NCBI RefSeq assembly: GCF_028583425.1
Contig: NC_072790.1
Span: 160,884,397-160,948,396, forward strand
Source: Eublepharis macularius
Lineage: Eukaryota > Chordata > Lepidosauria > Squamata > Eublepharidae
Direction of reading: 5' to 3'
DNA length: 64,000 bases
The position numbers and the translations under genes were made by a program. A model generated the notes under the pieces. It did not search any database. It saw only the letters and a program-made list of their open reading frames with translations, and was not told the DNA's origin. Shown in pieces: positions 1-9,084 of the stretch; position 1 is the first letter of the stretch; every line of letters starts with the position of its first letter.

Positions 1-365
1 GAGGAATAGCGGACCAGAAAATCAAAACCCCAGGCCACTGCTCAGTGATATACTTCAAATCAGTGTAGGCTTGCAAGGAGAGGGTCTTGCCCTTAACTAA
101 TCCTAAGTCATACCCACCGAAATGAATGACAAGAAAATGAGGGGGAGCGGCACTCCTCCCCTCGAACAGGAGTGGCAGCAAGCCCAGCCACCTGAGACAG
201 CCCTGCCACTCAACCTGGGCCCAACGACTGAGACCAAGCTGGGACCCCATCGGCGTCCTCTTGGCCTGATGGGCTGCCCAAAAGACCATGCTATGTCCGC
301 ATATGAGGATCCGACGCATCCCATGGCAAACCACAGAACCAGGAAGAAAAGAAACAATTAGACAT
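1..365 (-). pseudogene. SGNH/GDSL-type hydrolase ORF of a DIRS/Ngaro-type retrotransposon (partial)
   Basis: On the minus strand, a frame open from about 365 to the window edge encodes an SGNH-fold hydrolase N-terminus. It shows a GHS block (Gly-His-Ser, putative nucleophile Ser) near 280, then a hydrophobic strand HFLVIHF followed by GGYDLG near 110-125, and LKYITEQWPGVLIFWSAIP near the edge. In the family the third block is normally G-G-N-D, so Asn is replaced by Tyr here. It directly follows the tyrosine-recombinase stop at 373-375, an order known from vertebrate Ngaro-type elements. The C-terminal Asp/His block lies outside the window. The role of these hydrolases in the element is unknown. 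Identification rests on motif order, with no database search. Confidence 0.7.
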
Positions 366-372
366 TGGTCTA

Positions 373-735
373 TTAAAATGACGGCAGAGGGCGCACATAC
401 CCCCGATATGCAGCTGACCTCCACCGGCCAACATTTCGAATGGACACCTCCAGATAGCCGATTGCAGCCACCGTGGAAGCCGCCCCAATCTGACCCCCAC
501 CAGCCCCAATTTAGCAAGTCCACTCTTGGTCACTGACCAAAACTGGTACCAGGTGAGGGGGGTCCCATCACAATGGTGAAACAGCAGCCCATTGGCACTT
601 CCCCTGTTGTCCATGTATGCATGTAAGGCACGAACCGGACACAATTCCATCTCCGCACAGGAGCCAAGCTGTACCACCACTCCCTTCTGACGCTAATCTG
701 TTTTGGATCTCCAGATACGGAGGGTGACACTATCA
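373..735 (-). pseudogene. Tyrosine recombinase C-terminal part, DIRS/Ngaro-type retrotransposon
   Basis: Minus-strand translation gives the typical YR region LCPVRALHAYM ... GLLFHHCDGTPLTWYQF, then, after a frame change near 478-490, GYLEVSIRNVGRWRSAAYRGYVRP and a stop at 373-375. The enzyme family integrates circular cDNA using Arg, His-x-x-Arg and Tyr residues. The candidate nucleophile Tyr near the end is present, but the segment that should carry the His-x-x-Arg box is missing exactly at the frame change, so this copy is dead. The 5' side is lost near 735, where a pyrimidine-rich repeat begins. The reverse transcriptase part of the element is absent. Confidence 0.75.
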
Positions 736-737
736 TG

Positions 738-1160
738 TCTTCCTTCCTTCCTCTTTACTTCTTTCCATATCTTTAAATACCTTTTCAAATCTTTCTTTCC
801 CTTCCTTCCTTTCTCTTCAATTCTGTCCATATCTTTCCATGTCTTCCTTCTTTCCTTTCATGTATTTCTTTCCTTCTTTCCCTTCCCTTCTTTTTACTTC
901 TTTCCATATCTTTCCATGCCTTCCTTCCTTGTATTTCTTTTTTTCCTTCCTTCTTTTTTCCATATCTTTCCATACCTTCCTTGTCTTTCTTTCTTTCCTT
1001 TTTTCCTTCCTTCTTCTTTCCATATCTTTCCATGCCCCTTCCTTCCTTCTTTCCATGTCTTTCTTTCTGTCTTTTTTTCCTTTCTGTCTTTCCATGTCTT
1101 TCCCTCCCTCCCTTTCCTTTATTCCTTCCTTCTTTCTTTCCATGTATTTCCTATTTTCAA
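738..1160. repeat. Pyrimidine-rich CTTT/CCTT simple repeat
   Basis: About 420 bases of almost pure pyrimidine on the plus strand, made of irregular TTCC/TTTC units with a recurring 'ccatatctttccatg' motif. The long ORFs across it on both strands (for example 703-1518 plus) are by-products of low complexity. Confidence 0.9.
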
Positions 1161-1164
1161 TAAA

Positions 1165-1460
1165 ACATCGGGGTTGCCAAGTCCAACTCAAAAAATACCT
1201 GGGGTCTTTGGGGTTGGAACCAGAATACATTGGAGGAGGTGCCTTGCAAGGATGACATCACTTTTTGTGATGTCACTTCCAGGTCAAATGTCAGTTGGTA
1301 GTCCTTCCCAGGTTCCACCCCTTCTGATGATGTCACTTCCAGTTTATTGTGCCAAACCCCCACCCCTTCCTGTGATGTCACTCTCAGGGCACTCCCCCAA
1401 GCCCACCTCTTCCTCTGAAGTCACTTCAATGCACTTCTTGTGGCTCTCAAACATGTCAGG
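1165..1460. repeat. Degenerate dispersed repeat with GATGTCA motifs
   Basis: The block begins with a 'ggttgccaa' end and carries several copies of 'gatgtcacttcc' in both orientations. Related blocks occur near 3.4, 13.6, 36.7 and 42.9 kb. It resembles a dispersed lizard repeat I know only by pattern; the family is unassigned. Confidence 0.4.
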
Positions 1461-1734
1461 TTTATTCTATGTGGCTCTTACATTAAGCAATTGTGGCCAC
1501 CCCTGGCATATATTTTAAATTTTCCAAGAATTTCTGTTTTTCCCCCAAACTCCTGCCTCCAGGGAGGAAAAACCCACAATTTTTTCCTTATGACTAGCAA
1601 ATTCTGGAGCTTCTTCTCTACTGCACAGGCACCCACAAATTGTGTCTGAGCTCGACACAGCCCACTATTATTTTCAGTTAGCCGGCTGTAAAATTCAATC
1701 CTACCACAATATTACTTATAACAAAAAGATAGTT

Positions 1735-2045
1735 GGTTGTTGTGGGTTTTCCGGGCTGTATTGCCGTGGTCTTGGCATTGTAGTTCCTGATGTTTCGCCA
1801 GCAGCTGTGGCTGGCATCTTCAGAGGTGTAGCACCAAAAGACAGAGATCTCTCAGTGTCACAGTGTCACAGTGTCACAGACTGTGACACTGAGAGATTTC
1901 TGTCTTTTGGTGCTACACCTCTGAAGATGCCAGCCACAGCTGCTGGCGAAACGTCAGGAACTACAATGCCAAGACCACAGCAATACAGCCCGGAAAACCC
2001 ACAACAACCATTGTTCTCCAGCCGTGAAAGCCTTCGACAATACAT
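1735..2045. mobile_element. PLE foldback copy with two inverted hammerhead-like motifs (E1)
   Basis: Two copies of a Penelope-like terminal repeat lie head to head (1735-1869 minus, 1876-2009 plus). Both contain CTGAAGA, a GCCAGC/GCTGGC stem and GAAACGTC, the core of the hammerhead ribozymes known from PLEs. One extra base sits between CTGAAGA and the stem. A 36-bp tail (2010-2045) extends beyond the palindrome on the right. A perfect 13-bp direct repeat 'caaaaagatagtt' flanks the unit (1722-1734 and 2046-2058) and is read as the target-site duplication. No protein is encoded. The same terminal sequence follows the PLE ORF at 28.9 kb, which ties this copy to that lineage. Confidence 0.85.
1921..1960 (+). 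ncRNA. Hammerhead-like ribozyme motif, plus-strand arm of E1
   Basis: CTGAAGA, one extra T, a six-pair stem (GCCAGC with GCTGGC) and GAAACGTC. The ACGT after GAA is self-complementary, as in hammerheads thought to act as dimers with a very short stem III. A mirror copy lies at about 1790-1830 on the minus strand. Cleavage activity cannot be judged from sequence. Confidence 0.65.
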
Positions 2046-2319
2046 CAAAAAGATAGTTCTTATACTAAATGTGTTAATAAAAGGGAAATAATTATTTAAA
2101 AGCAAAAAAACCCATACCATTTTCAGTGCTCATCAACTTCAATTTTCATGAAATTAATGAACACATAAAATTATTTTTAATTTTAAACTGGTTTTGTAGT
2201 TTTTGACCTGCTTGCCCTTTCCATATTTTGCCAACAAATATGTACTTTTTATAACAAACTTAAACATTGGACAACATATGCATTTTCTGGTGAAATAATT
2301 TTCACTCAGCTGTTCAACT

Positions 2320-2476
2320 CCCACTACTGCCATAAGCGCTGCAGGTGCCCTTAGGCAAGCCACTCCTCTCAGCCCCAGCTTTATTGTGGGAATAATAATA
2401 ACTCTGACTTTGTTCACCACTCTGAGTGGCACTAATTTGTCCAGAAAGGTGCTATATAAGCAGAAAGTCATTATTA
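2320..2476 (+). repeat. tRNA-SINE fragment with MIR/L2-like 3' tail
   Basis: The sequence 'ccataagcgctgcagg...gccactcctctcagcc...ataataataactctga...gtgctatataa' matches the body of the better preserved SINE at 29.1 kb. The 'gtgctatataag' tail resembles L2/MIR 3' ends. The tRNA-like head is lost. Confidence 0.6.
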
Positions 2477-2887
2477 AGCAAATTGTTATACAGTTTTTCC
2501 ATATAATGACAGGGGCCATAGGTTAATCTAGAGCACATACTGGCCCTCGAGTTCAGATATTTGTATGTTTTGGGGAAAGGATCTTTGCTAGTATGGCTGG
2601 AATGATCTATAGCTGAGACCCTGAAATCTGTTACCAGACAGAGTAGACAATGCTGCAGCAGATAGACCAATGCTCTGACTCAGGGTTTACAGGGTTGCCA
2701 AAGTAAGCAGGGTTGCTTCTGATGGAGAAATTCCTTTTACCCATCCAGGGTTTTTTGGGAAGGGGTCTAAATGAAGAGGCAGAATGATATGGAAGATGTC
2801 TCTTTATTAGTAGTGATACATCATTGGTCAGCACTAATTAAACCTAACGGGTTCAAGTTTAGAAAATACAACAGCATTTCTATCTAG

Positions 2888-3134
2888 TTGGGCAGCTTGG
2901 TGTAGTGGTTAAGAGCAGCAGGACTCTAATCTGGAGAACCGAGTTTTGATTCCCCACTCCTCCACTTGAAGCCAGCTGGGTGACCTTGGGCCAGTCACAG
3001 CTTCCAGGAGTTCTCTTATCCCCACCCACCTCATAGAGTGATTGTTGTGGGGTAATAATGACATACTTTGTAAACCGCTCTGAGGGGCATTAAGTTGTCC
3101 TGAAGGGTAGTATATAAATTGAATGTTATTACTA
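2888..3134 (+). repeat. tRNA-derived SINE, near full length
   Basis: The head 'tggtgtagtggttaagag' is a Pol III A-box-like start and 'gagttttgattcccc' is a decayed B box. The body 'ctgggtgaccttgggccagtcacag' and the tail 'gtaaaccgctctgagg...ggtagtatataaa' are typical of abundant squamate SINEs. A read as a functional tRNA gene is excluded by the 240-bp body. Confidence 0.8.
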
Positions 3135-3589
3135 AATAACTTTTATAGCGTAAATTAGTTTCTAACATAACTGTAACTTGTTTATCAAGCTTACTGTTAC
3201 TCTTTTTACATACCCACTAAATCTAAGTCAGCATTCTTCAAGGTTATCCACTAAAGCACATTCAAAAAGGAGAGTGTGTGTCAATAATTAGTGTTAGTAG
3301 ATTTTCATTCCCCCCCCCCCTTCATCTCCCTTGGCTGGCATCTGGTTGGGCGGATTGATAGGAGGGCAAAGGCAGGTGTCAAGGGTGCCATATGTTTTTT
3401 CTGGCTGAAAAACTGGAGGTGATGTCACTGTGTCAAGCAACATGCTGGGATTCCTCCTGATTGCTATAGTTTTTACCATTTAAAAATGATGAAGCAGCAT
3501 CATGTGATGTCATTTCCCTCCTGCCACCCTACTGAGTGCCTGCATTGGATGGGGGAGTGCCCACAGGCAAATGGCAATCCTAAGAGTAA

Positions 3590-3700
3590 GTCAGTTTCAT
3601 ATTTCGTATGCACATTTGCCTGAGTGTAAGGCCCATTATAATCAGTGGGGCTTACCTCTGAATAAATATGCATATGATGAGATTGAACATTATTAAAACT
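3590..3700 (+). repeat. Short dispersed repeat ('cccattataatcagtggggcttac')
   Basis: The line is a decayed copy of a short motif around 'cagtggggcttacc...taaatatgcat' that I associate with many lizard loci. Family not assigned. Confidence 0.35.
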
Positions 3701-5440
3701 CCCTGACTTGGTTTGGAAAAGCTTTTTAGGAGAATTCAGCAATAAATCTGTTTTCATTTTTTAAATAAAAGAACTCACTTTTCTTATCTGGTTCATAGCA
3801 AAAAACCCCAGGGGAATTTGGGTTCTTTGTAGAGTGGTACTGTGCACTCACCCTCTTTGTGGCTGACTTGATTATCTGCAAAGAAAGGGTAGAGGGAGCA
3901 GCACAAGCCAACTAATGTTGAGACACAAAAAAGGCCTCAGCTAGAAATGAAAGCAAAAATCAGCTGCAAGTCTCATGCTATGAAGGTCTTGCAGGTGTAA
4001 TGCAGCAAATTCCTTTGCCTTAAATTGCATTCTGCAAGATGAAAAGCATCTTTGGTGTTACCAAGTTGGCAAGTTAGGCTTGTTAAGTGCCTAGAGAAAA
4101 AAAAAGTCATGTCCATATACTAGACGCTTAATGGGATTTTGTTTATCAGGTGATACTATTTTTCTCCATGCCATGAAAAACTTCAGTTGTCTATTTTCAC
4201 ATATTAAGCTTCTACTAAAGGGACAGGGCATTTTTCTGCAAACCTTTTGGTAACCCTATGACAAGTGCTGTTGTGGAATACTGATGGCCACAGCAATTTT
4301 GTGGAGGAGGCAGTGAAATCATAAAAATGATGTGAAGAAGAAATAACCCTGTAACAAAGACTTGGTCCGTATGGCTTTTTTGAAGCTTTTAAACAATTTG
4401 TTTATCTAATCATAGATTTCCCATCATGTCATTTACTCTTAAATGCCTCCATTTCTTAATTATTTATTAAAAACAAATGCTGTGGAGGTAACTTTGTTAT
4501 GTAGACAGCACATTTCAAGCTGCGCTCAGGTCTTTATCAGGGGAAATAGAGATACCAAAAAGTAGATGAATCTGTAGCAAACAGTTTGCTTCACATTTTA
4601 ATTCTCTAATCAGTAGTAATCGTATGTTACTTGCAAAGCAGTTGCTAAGTATGGTGGGTCTCCTTCAGAGACCTTTCTGGGAAGCCTTCCAGTTTCTTGC
4701 CTCCTTGTTTTGATCTCAAGGTTGTGCTTAGAATTATGCAGTGTTACAGAATATCAGCATCAGGCACATTACCTCAATCCCCATAGATGGAAATGCTGCA
4801 GAGTGAGAATAAACTTTTTCTACATGGGCTCTCTAAGGTTGGTTGGCAGTTGGCATCTCACTGATATTTCATTAGGTGTTAATGTGTCTCCTTTGCCCGG
4901 GAGACATATTAGTTATGGCTGAGTGGTGATCGGGTAAGGTTTGATAGGTATTACATAGGAGGTTTTGTTACTTTGTTTTGTATATTAATGTTGTCTGAAG
5001 CTTGGTTAGCTGTGAGGCAACTGCATTAAGTGTGGGCTTCAAGCTAAGAGATCAGCATGGAGCAAGGCTGGGGAAAAGGGGAAACAGATGGTACAACAAG
5101 GAAGGCAATTGTGCCTGCCTGCAGTTGTCAAGGCACTTTCCCAAAAACACTGTTTTGGTGAGTCTTAACTTTGTTTCAGTATGAATAAATAGGATTTTTT
5201 TTTGCCCAAATCCATTTGCTTATGTGTGTGTGAGAGAGTCACTGTACTTCTTGCCCTTGGATGGAGAAAAGCCAAATAGGTAGGGCAGTTTGAACACTGG
5301 TCAGCTGCTTCTTGCCATGACTAGGCTGAGCCTGACAACTGGCAGGAAGGTTGGGGAGGAGGACATGGGGGTGATCCACCACTCAATATTCAATTACAAC
5401 AACAGAGAATTTCATGAGCAGTTCATTCTGTGCACAAAGA
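3700..5440. other. No recognisable gene or repeat
   Basis: AT-rich, scattered short ORFs only. I see no splice-like exon series, no protein family match and no clear repeat. Confidence 0.5.
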
Positions 5441-5760
5441 GGTCGGTCATTCTCTGTTGGCTCCTGAGGAAGTTCTTGGCCATTTCCACACAGCTTACCG
5501 CTGCTCGTAACAACCTGGAAGATCGTGCAAAAAATGCTGAAGATTGTGTTTTCTTGTGCAAGATTTGCGCGACGTCACATGACATCGCGCAAATCTCGCG
5601 TGAGAAAACATGATCTTCCGTGTTTTTTGCGCGATCTTCCGGGTTGTTACAAGCAGCGGTAAGCCGTGTGGAAACAGCCCTTGTGGGATGAAACAAGCAG
5701 AATAACTTTTCCAGCTGCTTGTAGGGGCATTTGGGGACTCCTTGGAGTTCCCCCTTTCCA
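5440..5760 (+). mobile_element. PLE terminal-repeat fragment, interrupted by a MITE
   Basis: 'ctcctgaggaagt' (5461-5473) and 'gatgaaacaagcag...gctgcttgtagggg' (5687-5727) together match the PLE terminal sequence at 34.49 kb ('ctcctgaggaagtggattg', 'catgaaacaagctgag', 'cgcttgtagggg'). In between lies a 202-bp foldback MITE. The PLE fragment may extend right to about 6150, but its end is not visible. Confidence 0.5.
5478..5679. mobile_element. Foldback MITE, PIF/Harbinger-like
   Basis: Nearly the whole 202 bp is one palindrome: 'ggccatttccacacagcttacc' style left arm pairs with '...gtgtggaaacagcc' right arm, with the centre near 5575. 'ctt' occurs on both sides (5475-5477, 5680-5682), fitting a 3-bp target duplication. 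Arms contain CG-rich 'gcgcaaatct' and 'gatcg(c)gcaaaa' blocks. Superfamily assignment is tentative; a Harbinger transposase relic is present at 45.8-51.2 kb. Confidence 0.7.
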
Positions 5761-6159
5761 CTTTTTCCCACCTTTTCCACCTGCTGAGAGAGATAAAGAG
5801 AAAAAGCATATCAGAAGTTGTTGCTACCTTTTATGGACTTCTCTCACCTTTCAAGATACCCGCTTTCCCTTGAATAGATGGCAACGTGGGGCTCCTCAAC
5901 ATTTGACTCATTTGGAGATTGTGGACATTTCACCTTATTAACAAGATACTATATTCAATGTTGACAGAGCATTTGAAGGCAACCGTCTGTTGTAAGAGGT
6001 ATATGTTGTTTCCTGTATTGATTCGGTATGATCGATTCTTGAATTATATATATTTGAATTTTGTCATTCACTGAGCACTTCTTATAAAACTGATTGTGAA
6101 ATTATTGATTGTTTATTAGGTATCATTAGGATCAATTTCCCAAGTGTTTTTTTGTATTT

Positions 6160-6415
6160 TCCTTATCTCTTCCTGGGGAAGCCTCTTGATTGTTTTGGAG
6201 CAATCTCCAGAAGGAGCCTGGAGAACTCCTGGAATTGATCTCCTGATGACAGATCAGTTCTCCTGGGGAAAATGGCTGCTTTGGAGAGTGGACTTCATAG
6301 CATTACACCCTGCTAAGGTCCCTTCCCTTCCTTACCCAAGCCCTGCCCTCCCTAAGTTCCATACCCTCAAATGTTCAGAAATTTCCAAACCTGGAGTGCC
6401 AATTCCACAAGCTAA
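6160..6415 (-). repeat. Dispersed squamate repeat ('gatcagttctcctggggaaaatggctgc')
   Basis: Contains 'cagttctcctgggg' and 'aaaatggctgctttggagagtgg', then 'ccctgctaaggtccc' and a 'cctggagtgcca' end. This string of blocks is very common in lizard DNA in my recollection; class unassigned. Confidence 0.5.
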
Positions 6416-6479
6416 TTCCTCTTTGAGTGTAAAAGTACTTACTTTTGTCTGTTCCAAATCTATTGCCCATCATCCATTG

Positions 6480-7085
6480 AATGCTTACAAGTTCCAGTAT
6501 TATGGGAGAAGAAGTTCTCTCTATCTACCCTGTTTACCTCATACATAATTTTAGAAACTGTATCATGCCCCAATCCAGCTGTCTTTTCTCTAAACTAACA
6601 AACCTTAAAATCTTTGGCCTTTCCTTGTATGAGAGGTTCGGCAACCCCCTTGATTATCTGAGTAGCCCTTTTCTAAACCATTTCCACTGCTACAATATCC
6701 TTTTAGATTATGGTCAACTGAATTGTACATAGTATTCCAAATGTAGCCAGAGCATAGATTTATACAACTGGGCACTATGATACTGGCCACCTTCCTTTCC
6801 ATCCCTTTCCTAATAATCCCATCATAGAATCTGTTGTCACTGCATCTGCATGACTTGAACTTTTCATTTTGCTATCCATCTTAACACAAAGATCTCTTTC
6901 ATGGTAAGTCACTGTCACTTTAAATTCTGTCTGTGTACATTTAAAGTTGGGGGGAGGGGGTTGCCCAAGTGTGCGTCACTTTATATTTACCCATATTGAA
7001 ACCCATGTTGCTCAGTCTTACAGTTGAAGAGATCTTTTCAGAGCTCCTCACAATTCACTTTCATTTTCATCATGAATAATTTGGT
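6480..7085 (-). repeat. Ancient CR1 LINE fragment
   Basis: Plus-strand blocks 'ttgtacatagtattccaaatgtagcc', 'ttaacacaaagatctcttt' and 'ttggtgtcattggcaaattt' follow the order of the antisense of amniote CR1 ORF2. Its continuation ('aaacagcactgattccaatacc...ctgtggaattcc') reappears at 8490, so the copy was split by the L2-type LINE between them. Strongly decayed. Confidence 0.55.
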
Positions 7086-7105
7086 GTCATTGGCAAATTT
7101 TATTT

Positions 7106-7745
7106 ATGTATTTAATTAACAAAATGTATATCCTGCCCTCACTACTACTAGAAAAACAAGTTAAGGCAGCCACAAAAAATGCTTACTATAATCTCACTCT
7201 AGCCTGGAAGATGGCTTCTTACCTCAACACGGCTGACCTGATCACCTGGATCCATGCTATGGGATTGGTAACATCAAAACTTGACTATTGTAATGCACTA
7301 TACATTGGTCTCCCACCTAAGCTAACTAGGAGGCTCCAATTGATGCAAAATGTTGCAGCTTGACTGTTATCAGGAGCGAGCAGGAGCATGAACATCACTC
7401 CCATCCTACAGTCACTCCACTGGCTACCCATCATTTACCATGCTCAGTTCAAGGTATTAGTTATTACATACAAAGTTCTTCACAGCTTTGGTCCAGCATA
7501 CCTACAAGACCACCTCCCTCCCTATGTTCCTCTACGGCAGCTTCGTTCATCTGAACAGGGCCTCCTGCAGGTGCCAGCCTGCACATGGGCAAAATCAACA
7601 GCAGCCCGCACATGGGCTTTCTCTGTGGTGACCCCTACCCTGTGGAACAGGAGGTCAGGAGAGCCCCCACTCTACTGGCTTTATGCAAACAATGCAAAAC
7701 CGAATTGTTCAAAAAGGCTTTTTACTCAGATGGGGGAAAGTATTG
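7106..7745 (+). pseudogene. L2/CR1-clade LINE ORF2, C-terminal end
   Basis: The frame from 7106 reads a LINE RT C-terminus: AAxKNAYYNLTLAWKM, then LDYCNALYIGLPPKLTRRLQLMQN, and, after a stop, ITPILQSLHWLPIIYHAQFKVLVITYKVLH, LQDHLPPYVPLRQLRSS and PTLWN. The stop at 7361-7363 is TGA where the family has an Arg codon, and the frame is the same before and after it, so a CGA to TGA change is likely. A second frame change near 7660 moves the terminal VRRAPTLLAL...KTELFKKAFYSDGG segment to another frame. The upstream catalytic RT core is missing (5' truncation). Confidence 0.8.
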
Positions 7746-8072
7746 TAGGTAGGGGGTCTCAGATGCTTCGCTAATGAGTTAGGGATCATAGACTTCACCA
7801 CTATGTTGTCTTGCATATTATCCATTTCTTTGAATATGTACTCCTATATACTACCTTTGCTTCATGTTATCTGATGTCCTAGAATTTATTATGATCTGTT
7901 TCAGCAATTCTTCAACTGTGTATTGGATCCTTGCTAATGCTATGTCTTTGTAAAGTCCTATGACATTGTTTATGGAAATGTCCTTGACACTGTATGGAAA
8001 TGTCCTTGATACTGATTGTACTAATCTCACACTATGTAATCTGCCTTGAGTCTCAGTGAAAAATCCAGACCA
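7746..8072 (+). repeat. 3' UTR of the L2-type LINE
   Basis: Ends with 'gtaatctgccttgagtctcagtg...ccagaccataaac', the usual end of this LINE group, and runs straight into an AAAC repeat. A 'ggaaatgtccttga' block is duplicated at 7975 and 8000. A minus-strand copy of the same 3' end lies at 10907. Confidence 0.65.
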
Positions 8073-8172
8073 TAAACAAACAAACAAACAAACAAACAAA
8101 CAAACAAACAAACAAACAAACAAACAAACAAACAAACAAACAAACAAACAAACAAACAAACAAACAAACAAA
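8073..8172. repeat. (AAAC)n microsatellite
   Basis: About 25 perfect AAAC units following the LINE 3' end, probably grown from its tail. The minus-strand 'CLFV' repeat ORFs over it are artefacts. Confidence 0.95.
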
Positions 8173-8209
8173 AGGCTAACAAGTTAAAATATATAGAATA
8201 AAACCACAT

Positions 8210-8460
8210 TTTAAAAATATTAAAGCCAACTAAAACAACAACACATCATTAAAACAGAAACCAGAGGTTAAAACACACAAATACATAAAAACAGCAATTA
8301 AAACATTTCAAGCAACTAAAACATTGGGCACCAACCAGAGGTCATTGAAGGAAGGCCAAACAAAACAAAGTTTTCACTCACTATTGGAAGATAGCAACAA
8401 AAGGGGACAGGCGAATCCCCCTGGGGAGCGAGTTCCTGTGTTTATGGCCACTTCACTGCT
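8210..8460 (-). repeat. Possible minus-strand LINE fragment
   Basis: Blocks 'gcgaatccccctggggagcgagttcc' and the A-rich 'aaaacattgggcaccaa' look like the reverse of a LINE C-terminal region. Heavily decayed, weak call. Confidence 0.35.
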
Positions 8461-8474
8461 CACCCCAAACTGCA

Positions 8475-8610
8475 GATTGTTTATGAACAAATTAAACAGC
8501 ACTGATTCCAATACCTATCCCTGTGGAATTCCATTGCCTACTTTCCTTCAAAGCTAGAATTGTATTTCTACTCTCTACTGGCTGTTGCTTAAGCAATTTT
8601 TAACTCATGA
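8475..8610 (-). repeat. CR1 fragment, continuation of the copy at 6.5-7.1 kb
   Basis: 'gaacaaattaaacagcactgattccaatacc' and 'ccctgtggaattcc' correspond to the antisense of the CR1 RT region VPQG...LLFNIF, following on from the 7085 side. Confidence 0.5.
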
Positions 8611-9084
8611 GAACACTTGCTAGTAACTAAAAGCAGAATATGTTTATTAACTAGAAACATTCAACTCCCTGCACATTCTATCCCCTGGAAGTCTTCCCAG
8701 TCAAAGCTTGATAGTAACCCTTGAACTAAGAGCCTGGAAGTTCTCTTGGTGGTAGGTTGTGTGATTGCTTTTTGCTGCTTATGTTTTTTATATTCATATG
8801 AATGTAACCTGCCTGGAATATTTTGGGAAGAAGGAATAGAATTTGAAAGTAAAGATATTTAAATAAAATAAATATATTTTGCTCTTAACCTTTTTTCCTA
8901 TGGAAGGGCACGGAACTTTCCATTGGCTTCTCACATTCACACATTTTCTCCTGTTCCTGGTTCCCACTGATGATATCTTGAAAGCAGTGGCAAATGTCTT
9001 TGTTAGCACCTGTACCTATAAAACCTGCATGGTGCCACTCCTCTCATTTCCTTCAAGTCCTTCTTCAAAACTCATTTTTAAATG

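Noticed and set aside
703-1518. 271-codon Phe/Ser-rich ORF and its antisense Lys/Glu-rich partners
   Set aside because: They lie in a pyrimidine-rich simple repeat; low complexity keeps all frames open.
7851-8209. Cys-Leu-Phe-Val repeat ORFs
   Set aside because: Translation of the AAAC microsatellite.
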